NCBI GenBank assembly: GCA_913047695.1
Contig: CAJWUI010000006.1
Span: forward strand, 62,001-126,000
Length of the DNA: 64,000 bases
From: an uncultured Bacteroidota bacterium
GTDB taxonomy: Bacteria; Bacteroidota; Bacteroidia; Flavobacteriales; Flavobacteriaceae
Direction: 5' to 3'
Below are positions 20,892-32,138 of the stretch, piece after piece; position 1 is the first letter of the stretch; each line of letters opens with the position of its first letter. The notes under the pieces were generated by a model. It did not search any database. It saw only the letters and a list, made by a program, of their open reading frames with translations, and was not told the DNA's origin. The position numbers were made by a program, and so were the translations under genes.

Positions 20892-22280
20892 ATGAAATTA
20901 TTTATAAAAACTTTTGCGATAGCTATTTTAAGTGCTATTTTATCTGTCTTTATATATGACAATTACTATTTGAAATCGGAGACGGAAATAAATGACAGTT
21001 CCAACCAAAGTTTAATTCCAACTAGTTATAAAATAAATACATCAAATATTCCAGCTGAAAGTACTGACTTTACAGTTGCTGCTTCAAAAACTATAAATGC
21101 TGTTGTACATGTTAAAAATACAAGTTCGTCGAATTCAAACTTACCCACATTTTATAAATACTTTTACGATGAAGACGAATTACCGGAAAGAATTGGAACT
21201 GGTTCAGGAGTAATTGTATCTCCTGACGGTTATATAATCACAAATAACCATGTTATAGAAAATAGCAATGAAATAGAAATAACCACAAATCATAATAAAT
21301 CCTTTAGAGCCAAAATAATTGGCACTGATCCTGATACTGACATAGCGGTTCTTAAAATTGATGCTGGCAAAAAACTCCCTTATATTTATTTTGGAAATTC
21401 TGATGCAACTAGAATTGGAGAATGGGTTTTAGCTGTTGGAAACCCGTTTAATTTAAATTCAACTGTAACTGCTGGAATAATAAGTGCAAAATCAAGAGAT
21501 CTAAACAAAAGAGATGGTGTAAATGAATCATACATTCAGACTGATGCAGCTGTCAACAGAGGAAATAGTGGAGGTGCATTAGTAAATACACAAGGAGAAT
21601 TAATTGGAATAAATACAGCTATAACTTCTGTTTCTGGGGGTTTTGTTGGTTATTCTTTTGCTGTGCCAAGTAATGTAGCTCGAAAAGTTTTTGAAGATCT
21701 CATCGAATTTGGTGATGTGCAGAAAGGTCTTCTGGGTGTTGTAGGTCAAGCATTAGATTCAGAAACTGCAGAGCGTTTTAATGTTATAGAAACAGAGGGC
21801 TTTTATATTACAGATCTAGAAAAAGGCCTGGGTGCAGACCTGGCTGGATTAAAGCCTGGAGATATAATAAAAAGTGTAGATGGTATTATGATAAACAAAT
21901 TTGCTGATTTATCTGGGTATTTATCCACAAAAAGACCTGGAGAAAAAGTAGGCGTTTTATACATACGTGAGGGAAGAGAAAACAAAGTTAATGTCCAATT
22001 AGAAAAAATTAATCGTGCTATATTTTTTTACATGGAGGTCAGAGAATTAACCTCAAAACAGAAAAAAGAATACAATACTGACTATGGTCTTTACATATCC
22101 AACATGAACAACCGAAGGCTTTATCAAAATGGAATTGATAGTGGATATCTTATATTAGAAGTGAATGGAAATAAAGTCGATGTTCTTTCAGACGTAAAAG
22201 GCTACAAAATCAATGATTTAGAAAGTATCTTATTTTTGAATCCAGATGGTGAGAAGGAAAAAATAATATTACAATTTTAA
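20892..22280 (+). CDS. Periplasmic Do/HtrA-family serine protease with PDZ domain
   Basis: Signal anchor, GTGSGVIVSPDGYIITNNHVIE, RGNSGGALVN, PDZ (GLGADLAGLKPGDIIKSVDG). Confidence 0.93.
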   Translation: MKLFIKTFAIAILSAILSVFIYDNYYLKSETEINDSSNQSLIPTSYKINTSNIPAESTDFTVAASKTINAVVHVKNTSSSNSNLPTFYKYFYDEDELPERIGTGSGVIVSPDGYIITNNHVIENSNEIEITTNHNKSFRAKIIGTDPDTDIAVLKIDAGKKLPYIYFGNSDATRIGEWVLAVGNPFNLNSTVTAGIISAKSRDLNKRDGVNESYIQTDAAVNRGNSGGALVNTQGELIGINTAITSVSGGFVGYSFAVPSNVARKVFEDLIEFGDVQKGLLGVVGQALDSETAERFNVIETEGFYITDLEKGLGADLAGLKPGDIIKSVDGIMINKFADLSGYLSTKRPGEKVGVLYIREGRENKVNVQLEKINRAIFFYMEVRELTSKQKKEYNTDYGLYISNMNNRRLYQNGIDSGYLILEVNGNKVDVLSDVKGYKINDLESILFLNPDGEKEKIILQF

Positions 22281-22337
22281 AAATAGAATTATAATTTATC
22301 GTGGCTTCCAGTATTTTTAAACTCAAAACAAAATGTG

Positions 22338-23012
22338 ATGCGGATCGATATTATTACATTATTTCCTAATCTAATTAAAAGTCCTTTTGAATCTTCTATA
22401 CTCAAAAGAGCAATAGCTATGGGAAAGGCTGAGGTACATTTTCATGACTTAAGAAATTATGCTACAAACAAAAACAAACAAGTAGATGATTACCCCTTTG
22501 GAGGTGGTGCTGGTATGGTTATGATGATTGAACCCATTGATCGTTGTATTATGATGCTAAAAAAAAATAGAAATTATGATTCAATAATTTATCTGACACC
22601 TGATGGAGACCAACTAAATCAAAAGAAAATTAATACTTTTTCAACACTGAAAAATATTATCATGTTGTGTGGACATTACAAAGGAGTTGACCAACGTGTC
22701 CGCGATCACTTGATTACAGACGAAATATCAATTGGTGATTTTGTTCTATCTGGAGGAGAATTAGCAGCTACAATTTTATGTGATTCAATAATTCGTCTAA
22801 TTCCTGGAGTAATTGGTGACGAATCGTCTGCTCTTTCAGACAGTTTTCAAGACGACCTTTTAGCACCCCCAATATATACTAGACCATCAAATTATAAAGG
22901 TTGGAAAGTGCCTAATGTTCTACTATCGGGAAATGCCACCATGATAAGTAATTGGAGAGAGGAGGAGTCTTTCAAACATACACAAGAACGCAGACCTGAT
23001 CTTTTGAAATAA
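22338..23012 (+). CDS. trmD: tRNA (guanine-N1)-methyltransferase
   Basis: [47 protein letters not shown]. Confidence 0.95.
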   Translation: MRIDIITLFPNLIKSPFESSILKRAIAMGKAEVHFHDLRNYATNKNKQVDDYPFGGGAGMVMMIEPIDRCIMMLKKNRNYDSIIYLTPDGDQLNQKKINTFSTLKNIIMLCGHYKGVDQRVRDHLITDEISIGDFVLSGGELAATILCDSIIRLIPGVIGDESSALSDSFQDDLLAPPIYTRPSNYKGWKVPNVLLSGNATMISNWREEESFKHTQERRPDLLK

Positions 23013-23024
23013 TATATGAGATCT

Positions 23025-23054
23025 CCCCTAAAACAATAATTATTGTTTTAGGGG
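23025..23054 (+). terminator. Rho-independent terminator-like perfect 30-nt palindrome between trmD and rplS
   Basis: CCCCTAAAACAATAATTATTGTTTTAGGGG, exact inverted repeat, followed by TGTTGTTT. Confidence 0.75.
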
Positions 23055-23055
23055 T

Positions 23056-23085
23056 GTTGTTTACATCAAAAAAAGTTTAATTTTG
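23056..23085 (+). promoter_or_regulatory. Candidate Bacteroidetes primary-sigma promoter for rplS
   Basis: TAATTTTG at 23078-23085 matches the TAnnTTTG -7 consensus; TTG(T) at 23057-23059 about 18 nt upstream as -33. Directly after the terminator. Confidence 0.45.
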
Positions 23086-23157
23086 CAAATTGACTTTTTT
23101 ATGTAAAAAAAATTAGATAATAAAAAACCCTTATTCATAATTTACAATTTCACCCTC

Positions 23158-23502
23158 ATGGAACCCTTAATAAATTTTGTTCAAAACGAGTTTATAGCAA
23201 ACAAAAACCTTCCAGACTTTAAAACCGGTGACACACTAACAGTCTATTATCAAATTAGAGAAGGAGAGAAAGTTCGTACTCAGTTTTTTAAGGGAACTGT
23301 AATCCAAATAAAAGGTCAAGGTCTTTCTAAAACATTTACAATTCGTAAAATGTCGGGAACAGTAGGAGTTGAGAGAATATTTCCTATAAACTTACCTACG
23401 ATAGAAAAAATTGAAGTTAATAAAAAGGGTAAAGTCCGCCAATCACGAATTTATTACTTTAAAAACCTTCGTGGTAAAAAAGCGAGAATAAAAGAGTTAT
23501 AA
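23158..23502 (+). CDS. rplS: 50S ribosomal protein L19
   Basis: [48 protein letters not shown]. Confidence 0.96.
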   Translation: MEPLINFVQNEFIANKNLPDFKTGDTLTVYYQIREGEKVRTQFFKGTVIQIKGQGLSKTFTIRKMSGTVGVERIFPINLPTIEKIEVNKKGKVRQSRIYYFKNLRGKKARIKEL

Positions 23503-23596
23503 TAATCTAAAAATATTTCCGTTTTATTTTAGGGAAGACCCTGCCTTGGTTTTACTAAATTTACTAAGGGCTTTTAAAAAAATAATATTTAACCTA

Positions 23597-24823
23597 ATGT
23601 CAAAAATAAAAGTTGTTAACCCAGTAGTAGAGATGGATGGAGATGAGATGACCAGGATAATCTGGAAGTTTATAAAAGAACAACTTATACTCCCCTACCT
23701 AGATATTAAAATTGAGTATTTTGATCTTTCAGTTACATCACGTGATGCTACTGAAGATAAGATTACAATACAAGCAGCTCATGCTGTAAAAAAACACAAT
23801 GTTGGAATAAAGTGTGCTACAATTACTCCCGATGAAGATCGAGTAAAGGAGTTTAATTTATCAAATATGTGGAGATCACCAAATGGGACAATTAGGAATA
23901 TAGTTGGTGGAACGGTATTCCGTGAGCCAATTATTATGAAAAACGTGCCACGTTATGTTCAAGGATGGACAAAACCAATCTGTATAGGAAGGCACGCATT
24001 TGGAGACCAATACAAAGCTGCAGATACTGTAACAAATGGAAGGGGCAAATTAACAATGACTTTTACACCAGATGATGGGGGTACACCTAAAACATGGGAA
24101 GTTTACCATTTCAAAGAAAATGGTGTTGCAATGAGTATGTACAATATCGATTCATCTATATATGGATTTGCCAGGTCTTGCATGAACAGGGCTTTGGATA
24201 AAAAGTGGCCTTTATACTTATCGACTAAAAATACAATACTTAAGGCATATGATGGTCGCTTCAAAGATATTTTTCAAGAAGTATATGAAAATGAATTTCA
24301 TGATCTTTTTAAAAATGCTGGCATAAAATATGAACACCGTCTAATAGACGATATGGTTGCTGCTGCAATGAAAATGAATGGGGGGTTTGTATGGGCTTGC
24401 AAAAATTATGATGGAGACGTACAATCCGATACGGTCGCACAAGGTTTTGGTTCATTGGGGCTAATGACATCAACCTTAGTAACTCCAGACGGCAAGACAA
24501 TGGAAGCTGAAGCAGCACATGGAACTGTAACTCGGCACTATAGACAATATCAGCAAGGAAATGAAACATCAACTAATCCTATTGCCTCTATATTCGCATG
24601 GACACGTGGACTAGCCCACAGAGGTAAACTTGACAATAATAAAAACTTAATTGACTTTTGTTTGACACTCGAAAATGTATGTATTGAAACTGTGGAAAGT
24701 GGAAAAATGACTAAGGATCTTGCAGTTTTAATTCATGGAAAAGACACCAATAGTACGCATTATCTTACTACACAACAATTTCTTTCAGAGTTGAAAAAAA
24801 ATTTAGAGTCTAAAATTGGATGA
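23597..24823 (+). CDS. icd: NADP-dependent isocitrate dehydrogenase, eukaryotic-type (homodimeric subfamily II)
   Basis: [55 protein letters not shown]. Start moved to MSKIKVVNP at 23597. Confidence 0.94.
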   Translation: MSKIKVVNPVVEMDGDEMTRIIWKFIKEQLILPYLDIKIEYFDLSVTSRDATEDKITIQAAHAVKKHNVGIKCATITPDEDRVKEFNLSNMWRSPNGTIRNIVGGTVFREPIIMKNVPRYVQGWTKPICIGRHAFGDQYKAADTVTNGRGKLTMTFTPDDGGTPKTWEVYHFKENGVAMSMYNIDSSIYGFARSCMNRALDKKWPLYLSTKNTILKAYDGRFKDIFQEVYENEFHDLFKNAGIKYEHRLIDDMVAAAMKMNGGFVWACKNYDGDVQSDTVAQGFGSLGLMTSTLVTPDGKTMEAEAAHGTVTRHYRQYQQGNETSTNPIASIFAWTRGLAHRGKLDNNKNLIDFCLTLENVCIETVESGKMTKDLAVLIHGKDTNSTHYLTTQQFLSELKKNLESKIG

Positions 24824-24855
24824 AGTCGCATATATTGATAAAGTATTGTTTTTAA

Positions 24856-25671
24856 ATGACTTTTAAAAAAATCACCGAATCTGAATCTCATCACAAAGAG
24901 CTAGAGAAAAAAACTGTTAGTCAATTGCTAGATGGAATGCATGAGGAGGATATTAAAGCTGTAAAAGCTGTTGGAAGAGTCAAAAATAAAACTGCTAAAC
25001 TAATTTCTATAATTGTTGAACACTTAAAAAAGGGTGGTCGCCTTTTTTATATTGGTGCAGGAACAAGCGGCAGACTTGGAGTTTTGGATGCATCAGAATG
25101 CCCACCTACATTTGGAACTTCACCAGACAGAGTAATTGGAATAATCGCTGGAGGCGATGATGCATTAAGAAAATCTATAGAAAAAGCAGAAGATGATACA
25201 AAACAAGCATGGAATGATTTAATTACATTCCAAGTTAATGATAAAGATATAGTAGTTGGTATTGCAGCATCTGGAACTACGCCTTATGTTGTGGGTGGTC
25301 TAAAAGAAGCTCAAAAAAATGGAATTACAACAGGCTGTATTGTATGTAATATGAATAGCCCACTCGCAGAAGTTAGTGATTATCCAATTGAAGTTATTGT
25401 CGGGCCAGAGTATTTAACAGGTAGTTCAAGAATGAAAGCAGGAACTGCACAAAAACTTATTCTTAACAGTATTACAACAGCTACTATGATTCAATTGGGC
25501 CGTGTCATAGGAAATAAAATGGTAGATATGCAGCTCTCAAATAATAAGCTTCAAAGTAGAGCTGAAAAAATTGTATTAGATATAACTGGAGCAGACATTA
25601 ATTTAGTTAGAACTCAGTTAAAAATTCACAGCAGTGTTAGGAAAGCAATTGATGAGATTAATAAAAATTAA
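24856..25671 (+). CDS. murQ: N-acetylmuramic acid 6-phosphate etherase
   Basis: SIS domain: GGRLFYIGAGTSGRLGVLDASECPPTFG, GPEYLTGSSRMKAGTAQKLILN. Confidence 0.95.
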   Translation: MTFKKITESESHHKELEKKTVSQLLDGMHEEDIKAVKAVGRVKNKTAKLISIIVEHLKKGGRLFYIGAGTSGRLGVLDASECPPTFGTSPDRVIGIIAGGDDALRKSIEKAEDDTKQAWNDLITFQVNDKDIVVGIAASGTTPYVVGGLKEAQKNGITTGCIVCNMNSPLAEVSDYPIEVIVGPEYLTGSSRMKAGTAQKLILNSITTATMIQLGRVIGNKMVDMQLSNNKLQSRAEKIVLDITGADINLVRTQLKIHSSVRKAIDEINKN

Positions 25672-25714
25672 TTTTTTTACTTAAAAATCACATTTATCAA
25701 ATACAACATCTAAG

Positions 25715-25948
25715 TTGGACAAAAAATTATTAAAAAAAGGAATTAAACTTATTACAATTTCAATTTTGTGCTGCTTTATTGGTCCGATAATTCTTTATCA
25801 GTCATTTAAAAACCAGGAACATCCTTTTTATTTTTTTGTCCTGAGTATTGGATTATTATTTTTATTATTAGCTATTTATAATGGTTTTAAAGGTATTATG
25901 GCTATTGTTAGTGCTTTTATAGGTGAGAGAAAAAAGAGGAATATTTGA
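25715..25948 (+). CDS. Small two-TM membrane protein (DUF6095-like)
   Basis: 77 aa, two hydrophobic segments, between murQ and thrS; family from recall. Confidence 0.6.
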   Translation: MDKKLLKKGIKLITISILCCFIGPIILYQSFKNQEHPFYFFVLSIGLLFLLLAIYNGFKGIMAIVSAFIGERKKRNI

Positions 25949-26005
25949 TCCATCATTGTAACACTCAATAAGACCAACTATCTTTGTGAAGTTTTATTAA
26001 ATAAA

Positions 26006-27952
26006 ATGATAGAAATTTGTTTTCCTGATAAATCAAAACGTCCTTTCAAAAAAGGTGTAACTCCATTGGAAATTGCACAAAGTATTAGTGAAGGTCTTGC
26101 AAGAAATGTTTTGTCATCCTCATTTAATGGAAATATTATTGAAGTTTCTACACCTCTAAAAAAAAATGGAGATCTCAAACTGTTCACATGGAATGACATT
26201 GAGGGAAAAGCTGCATTTTGGCATTCGTCTGCTCATATTTTGGCACAAAGTATTTTATCCCTTTATCCAAAAGCTAAACTTACAATAGGACCCCCAATTG
26301 AAAATGGGTTTTACTACGATGTTGACTTTGGGAATTTTTCATTCACCGAGAGAGATTTGATTCCTTTAGAAAAGAAATTTTTAAACTTTGCTCGAGAAAA
26401 ATTCGAATTCAAAATGCGAATGTGTTCAAAAGCCGAAGCTCTCAAATATTACAAAAAGGAAAATAATCCCTTTAAGTTAGAATTAATTGAAAATTTGAAA
26501 GACGGTGAAATTAGCTTTTGTGACCATGCTGACTTCACTGATTTGTGTAAAGGAGGACACATACCAAATACAGGCCATATAAAAGCAGTTAAGCTATTAA
26601 GTGTCGCAGGGGCATATTGGAGAGGGGACGAATCAAGAGAACAGCTTACCAGAATTTATGGTATTTCTTTTCCAAAACAAAAAGAGCTTAATGAATATTT
26701 AAAATTATTAGAGCAGGCAAAAAAACGTGATCATAGAAAACTTGGAAAAGAACTTGAACTTTTTACATTTTCAAAAAAAGTAGGACAAGGTTTACCACTC
26801 TGGCTACCTAAAGGGGCAGAGCTTCGCGAACGTCTGGAAAATTTTCTAAAAAATGTACAGAATTTGGCAGGTTACGAACAGGTAATTTCTCCTCATATAG
26901 GAAATAAGGAATTATATGTGACCTCAGGACATTATGAAAAATATGGTGCTGATAGTTTTCAGCCAATACAAACTCCAGCGGATGGAGAGGAATTTCTTCT
27001 CAAACCTATGAATTGTCCCCATCACTGTGAAATATATAAATCAAAACCTTGGAGTTATCGTGATTTACCAAAACGTTACGCTGAATTTGGAACTGTATAT
27101 CGTTATGAACAAAGTGGAGAATTACATGGATTGACAAGAGTTAGAGGTTTTACACAAGATGATGCACATATTTTTTGTGCTCCAGAACAACTTGATGATG
27201 AGTTTAAAAAGGTTATTGATTTAGTATTATATGTTTTTAAATCCTTAGGTTTTAAAAACTTTTCAACACAGGTTTCCTTGCGTGATCCAGACAAACCTGA
27301 AAAATACATCGGTAACTTAAAAAACTGGGAAATGGCAGAAAATGCTATTATAAACGCAGCTATTGAAAAAGATTTAAATTATAGTGTAGAAAAGGGCGAA
27401 GCTGCTTTTTATGGACCTAAACTTGATTTTATGGTTAAAGATGCGTTAGGGCGAAGATGGCAGCTTGGTACAATTCAAGTTGATTATAACTTGCCAGAAC
27501 GATTTAATTTAACATACAAGGGTAGTGATAATAATCTTTACAGACCGATAATGATCCATAGGGCCCCTTTTGGAAGTATGGAGCGTTTTGTTGCTATCCT
27601 TCTAGAACATACAGGAGGAAATTTTCCAATTTGGCTTACACCTACACAAGCCAATATACTTTGTGTAAGTGAAAAACATAAAAATTACGCGCAAAAAGTT
27701 TTAAAATTCTTTGAAAATCACGAAATTCGCGCCCTCATAGATGATCGAAATGAAACAATTGGGAAAAAAATTCGTGAATCAGAAGTTTCGAAAATCCCCT
27801 ACATGATTATTCTAGGAGAAAAAGAAGCTCAAAGTCAATCTGTTTCTCTGCGTAAACATCGAAAAGGAGACATCGGTAACTTTGATTTAGATTCAGTTGT
27901 AAAACTGATCAAAAATGAAATAAAGGACAGCCATGCTGGCTTGAACGTTTAA
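26006..27952 (+). CDS. thrS: Threonyl-tRNA synthetase
   Basis: TGS domain, [11 protein letters not shown], class II motifs ([32 protein letters not shown]), anticodon domain. Confidence 0.96.
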   Translation: MIEICFPDKSKRPFKKGVTPLEIAQSISEGLARNVLSSSFNGNIIEVSTPLKKNGDLKLFTWNDIEGKAAFWHSSAHILAQSILSLYPKAKLTIGPPIENGFYYDVDFGNFSFTERDLIPLEKKFLNFAREKFEFKMRMCSKAEALKYYKKENNPFKLELIENLKDGEISFCDHADFTDLCKGGHIPNTGHIKAVKLLSVAGAYWRGDESREQLTRIYGISFPKQKELNEYLKLLEQAKKRDHRKLGKELELFTFSKKVGQGLPLWLPKGAELRERLENFLKNVQNLAGYEQVISPHIGNKELYVTSGHYEKYGADSFQPIQTPADGEEFLLKPMNCPHHCEIYKSKPWSYRDLPKRYAEFGTVYRYEQSGELHGLTRVRGFTQDDAHIFCAPEQLDDEFKKVIDLVLYVFKSLGFKNFSTQVSLRDPDKPEKYIGNLKNWEMAENAIINAAIEKDLNYSVEKGEAAFYGPKLDFMVKDALGRRWQLGTIQVDYNLPERFNLTYKGSDNNLYRPIMIHRAPFGSMERFVAILLEHTGGNFPIWLTPTQANILCVSEKHKNYAQKVLKFFENHEIRALIDDRNETIGKKIRESEVSKIPYMIILGEKEAQSQSVSLRKHRKGDIGNFDLDSVVKLIKNEIKDSHAGLNV

Positions 27953-27953
27953 T

Positions 27954-28523
27954 TTAAAAAAGAAAGATATAGCAATACGACGAAGAAGATCTAGTGGTCC
28001 AGGGAGAATTTTCAAAGAAGACCCCCACAGGATTAATGAAAAGATCACGGCACATGAAATACGTCTTGTAGGAGATAATGTAGAGGTTGGAGTTTATACT
28101 CTTAACAATGCTCTACAGATAGCTCAAAATCTTCAGCTAGATCTTGTTGAGATTTCACCTAAAGCGTCACCACCAGTATGCAAGATACTTGAATATAAGA
28201 AATTCTTATATGAACAAAAGAAGCGAGAGAAGGCATTAAAAGCAAAATCAAGTAAAATTGTAGTAAAAGAAATTCGATTTGGTCCAAATACAGATGAGCA
28301 TGATTATGAGTTTAAAAAAAAACATGCAGAAAAGTTTCTTAAAGACGGTGCAAAGCTTAAAGCTTTTGTTTTTTTTAAAGGTCGCTCAATTATTTTTAAA
28401 GAAAAAGGCCAAATATTACTTTTACGCTTAGCGCAAGATCTTGAGGAAATAGGAAAGGTAGAGCAAATGCCTGAATTAGAAGGTAAAAAAATGATAATGT
28501 TTATAACTCCAAAAAAAAAATAA
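27954..28523 (+). CDS. infC: Translation initiation factor IF-3, non-canonical start codon (exact start uncertain)
   Basis: Hand translation (l)[188 protein letters not shown]. Absent from ORF track because no ATG/GTG/TTG start is in frame. Confidence 0.93.
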   Translation, partial: LKKKDIAIRRRRSSGPGRIFKEDPHRINEKITAHEIRLVGDNVEVGVYTLNNALQIAQNLQLDLVEISPKASPPVCKILEYKKFLYEQKKREKALKAKSSKIVVKEIRFGPNTDEHDYEFKKKHAEKFLKDGAKLKAFVFFKGRSIIFKEKGQILLLRLAQDLEEIGKVEQMPELEGKKMIMFITPKKK

Positions 28524-28534
28524 AATAAGAAATT

Positions 28535-28732
28535 ATGCCAAAAATGAAAACAAAGTCAAGTGCAAAAAAACGCTTTAAATTGACTGGCAGTGGTAAAATC
28601 AAAAGAAAGCACGCATTTAAAAACCACATATTGACAAAGAAATCAAAAAAAAGAAAATTAAAACTAACTCATTCAGGATTAGTAAATGATAGCGATGCCA
28701 AAAGCATAAAAGAACAATTACGCCTTGTATAA
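28535..28732 (+). CDS. rpmI: 50S ribosomal protein L35
   Basis: [32 protein letters not shown]. Confidence 0.97.
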   Translation: MPKMKTKSSAKKRFKLTGSGKIKRKHAFKNHILTKKSKKRKLKLTHSGLVNDSDAKSIKEQLRLV

Positions 28733-28818
28733 TTTAAAAGGTGTTAAAAACAATTAAATTAACCTGAAGTAAGGTCTTTTAAAGAGTATTTTACCGCCTC
28801 CTTCAAAAAACAATTAGA

Positions 28819-29163
28819 ATGCCAAGATCAGTAAATTCAGTTGCTTCAAGAGCGCGCAGAAAAAAAATTATTAAACAAGCAAAAGGCTATTTCGGACGTA
28901 GAAAAAATGTTTGGACTATTGCAAAAAATGCTGTTGAGAAAGCAATGCTTTATTCCTATAGAGATAGGAGAGTAAAAAAACGAAATTTCAGGTCCCTTTG
29001 GATTGCACGTATTAATGCTGGTGCTCGAGTAAATGGAATGTCATATAGCCAATTTATAGGAAAAGTAAAAGCCAAAAATATTCAGCTAAATAGAAAAGTG
29101 TTGGCCGATTTGGCTATGAATAATCCCGAAGCTTTCAAAGCTATTGTGGATAAAATAAAATAA
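28819..29163 (+). CDS. rplT: 50S ribosomal protein L20
   Basis: [42 protein letters not shown]. Confidence 0.97.
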   Translation: MPRSVNSVASRARRKKIIKQAKGYFGRRKNVWTIAKNAVEKAMLYSYRDRRVKKRNFRSLWIARINAGARVNGMSYSQFIGKVKAKNIQLNRKVLADLAMNNPEAFKAIVDKIK

Positions 29164-29223
29164 GTCAAACCTTTCCAACTCAATTAAAAATTTGATACAT
29201 GTTGGTTCTATTATTTTTTCACC

Positions 29224-29568
29224 ATGATGAAGATTTACCATAACAGTAGGTGCCGCAAGTCTCGAGAAGCTTTACAGTACCTAGAAAGTAAAGGACTAGA
29301 CATACAAATCATTGAGTACATGAAGAATCCGTTGACTGCAATAGAGTGGAAAGATCTATTTTTACAGATCGGCAAATCGCCTCAAGAAATGATACGTACA
29401 CAAGATGTCTTATGGAAGAATGATTATAAAGGCCAAGCAATCGATAATGAAAAATTGCTTGGTATCTTTTCAAAACATCCTAAACTAATTAAAAGGCCCA
29501 TCGTATTAAAAGGACAAAAAGGAGTTTTGGTTCAGCCTATAGAGGTTTTGAAAGTATTTATATCTTAA
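29224..29568 (+). CDS. ArsC/Spx/YfgD-family reductase-like protein
   Basis: MKIYHNSRCRKSREALQYLESKG ... HPKLIKRPIVLKGQKGVLVQP. Confidence 0.88.
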   Translation: MMKIYHNSRCRKSREALQYLESKGLDIQIIEYMKNPLTAIEWKDLFLQIGKSPQEMIRTQDVLWKNDYKGQAIDNEKLLGIFSKHPKLIKRPIVLKGQKGVLVQPIEVLKVFIS

Positions 29569-29621
29569 CATTAACCTTCATCTACATATATTTAGGCTAA
29601 CTGTTAAATCATCAACAAGTA

Positions 29622-32102
29622 ATGAAAAAAAGACACTTTGCAATCTTGTTACTTTTTGGAATGCTTTATGTATATGGGCAAAGACCTGAAGGTTCACCAA
29701 AATATTTTATTACTGGAAAGGTAATTGATAAAGAAAATAATCAGCCACTAGAGTACGCAACAATTACCTTAAAAAATAATAATCGTCCCGATTATATTCA
29801 GGGTGGAATTACGGATGCTGAAGGAAATTTTCAAATTGAATCTTTCCCAGGACAATACGATATAAATATTGAATTCATCAGTTTTGTAACTTACATTATG
29901 AAGGGCGTATCCGTGAAGTCGAATCTGAATTTGGGAACCATAGCTTTAAAAATTGATCCAAACGAACTTGAGGAAGTAGAACTGGTAGGTGAGCAAACTC
30001 AGGTTGAAATACGATTAGATAAGCGCATCTATAATGTGGGTAAAGATATTACGGTCCGTGGAGGCAGCGTAGCCGACGTTTTGGGAAATATCCCTTCCAT
30101 CACTGTGGATGTTGAGGGAAATATTGCACTGAGAGGTAATAACAATGTTCGAATTCTTATCAACGGGAAACCCTCAGGCCTTGTTGGTATTTCTGGACCT
30201 GATGGGCTTCGCCAACTTCCCTCTGAATCGATCGAAAAAGTAGAAGTTATCACATCACCTTCCGCTCGTTACGATGCCGAAGGTACTGGTGGGATTATCA
30301 ATATAATTTTAAAAAAACAAGAAAGTTCTGGGTTCAATGGTAATTTTAACATAAATAGCGGTGTCCCTGAAACCTTGCGCGGAACAGCTACCGTTAATTG
30401 GAAAACAAAAAAGCTAAACCTGTTTTCTACCAATACTATTGGCCGAAGGACAAGTATTAGCAATGGATTATCTGAAAATGAGTATTTTGATGAAAAAGAA
30501 GCTAACTCCTATCTGTTTGAAACAGGAAAAATCAATCGAGAACGTGATCAATTATTTATTTCTCTGGGAGCAGAATATTTTATTGACGAGTACAGTAGCT
30601 TTACCCTAAATGGATTCTATCGAGACAATGAAGGAATTAATGATGGTGTTGTCAGCATTGATGAACTAAATTCCTTAGGTGGAAGCCCTATTTCTAGTGT
30701 TGAGCGCAAGCAATATGAACCTGAACTTGACGAATCATTTCAACTCTCAGGACTTTATGAAAAGAAATTTAATGACAAAGGGCATGAAATTAGTGCCACC
30801 TACCAGTACGAAAAGAGTACTGAAGATGAACTAGCACAAATCACAAGTCTTCAAACCTTTCCTTCTACAAGAATCAACGATAACGAAGAAGTGACCACAC
30901 TAGAGTCGCAAAAAAGGATCTTGGCTCAAGTAGATTATGTCTACCCCTTAGATAAAAATACTCAAATAGAATTGGGATATCGTGGTACTTTTAATGCGAT
31001 TGAAACCGATTATGAAGTTGCTTTTATAGAAAACAACATTCGTAGCATCGATACCGACCTAACTAACATATTGGTATATAAAGAAAATGTAAATGCTGCA
31101 TATGCTCAGTTCGGGAAGAAAATTAATAAATTCTCCCTTTTACTTGGATTGCGAATGGAGGATTCCAATATTGTGATTGACCAAAGAACAACCAATGACT
31201 ATACAAATAAACGATATACCAATTGGTTTCCTACAGTTAACCTCTCCTTTGAAATTGATCAAAAAGAAAGTATTACAATAGGATATGCCAAAAGAATTAG
31301 GCGTCCACGTGGATTTTTTTTAAATCCCTTTCCTTCCCGAAACAGTATCACTAACTTTTTTCAGGGAAACCCTGATTTGGATCCTGCTAGTACCGGGAGT
31401 TTTGATTTAGGTTACCTTAAGCGCTTAAAAAAATTCACTATAAATGGATCAATTTATTATCAACACACGACTAATAACTTTCAATTTGTTAATGAAGATA
31501 CTGGGGAAAAAGTTATCCTGAGTGGTGACCCAAACGATCCTATTTCTGATCTTGTAATTGTACCCGTATTAAGAAGAGGTCCTATAAATCTTTCCAAAAA
31601 TAAACGCTATGGAGGAGAGGCTAGTCTGACTTTTACTCCCAATCGAAAAATTCGTTTAAATGCCAATTTCAACGTTTATAGCAATGAAGTCATTGGAACT
31701 TACAATGGGTTTGTTTTTGACGCCAAAAATATAAGCTGGTCTTCACGATTTATTTCAAGTATTAATTTTGGTACAGGACTTAGCTGGCAAAATCAACTTT
31801 TTTTGCGTGGACCAAGGGTAACTGCACAATCCAAAAGCAAACCGTTGGGCGGATTGTCTACAGCAATCAACAAAGACATATTAAAGGAGAAAGGGACTTT
31901 ATCCTTTCGGATTAGTGATGTATTCAATTCTCAAAAGTATCGCTCAAATACCTTCACCGATACGTTTAACAGTTATACTGAATTCCAATGGCGGCAACCC
32001 ACCTATATTGCAACTTTAACCTATCGATTGAATCAAAAGAAAAACCAACGAAATCGCCGAAGCGGATATCAAGGTGATGACGATAGTAGTTATGGTTATT
32101 AA
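29622..32102 (+). CDS. TonB-dependent-receptor-like outer membrane beta-barrel protein with CarboxypepD_reg-like N-domain
   Basis: Signal peptide, FITGKVIDKENNQPLEYATITLKNNN, plug-like VADVLGNIPSITVDVEGNIALRGNNNVRILINGKPS, long beta-barrel. Confidence 0.9.
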   Translation: MKKRHFAILLLFGMLYVYGQRPEGSPKYFITGKVIDKENNQPLEYATITLKNNNRPDYIQGGITDAEGNFQIESFPGQYDINIEFISFVTYIMKGVSVKSNLNLGTIALKIDPNELEEVELVGEQTQVEIRLDKRIYNVGKDITVRGGSVADVLGNIPSITVDVEGNIALRGNNNVRILINGKPSGLVGISGPDGLRQLPSESIEKVEVITSPSARYDAEGTGGIINIILKKQESSGFNGNFNINSGVPETLRGTATVNWKTKKLNLFSTNTIGRRTSISNGLSENEYFDEKEANSYLFETGKINRERDQLFISLGAEYFIDEYSSFTLNGFYRDNEGINDGVVSIDELNSLGGSPISSVERKQYEPELDESFQLSGLYEKKFNDKGHEISATYQYEKSTEDELAQITSLQTFPSTRINDNEEVTTLESQKRILAQVDYVYPLDKNTQIELGYRGTFNAIETDYEVAFIENNIRSIDTDLTNILVYKENVNAAYAQFGKKINKFSLLLGLRMEDSNIVIDQRTTNDYTNKRYTNWFPTVNLSFEIDQKESITIGYAKRIRRPRGFFLNPFPSRNSITNFFQGNPDLDPASTGSFDLGYLKRLKKFTINGSIYYQHTTNNFQFVNEDTGEKVILSGDPNDPISDLVIVPVLRRGPINLSKNKRYGGEASLTFTPNRKIRLNANFNVYSNEVIGTYNGFVFDAKNISWSSRFISSINFGTGLSWQNQLFLRGPRVTAQSKSKPLGGLSTAINKDILKEKGTLSFRISDVFNSQKYRSNTFTDTFNSYTEFQWRQPTYIATLTYRLNQKKNQRNRRSGYQGDDDSSYGY

Positions 32103-32138
32103 AAAAAGCATCTAAATACAGACGTTTTTTTATTCGTT

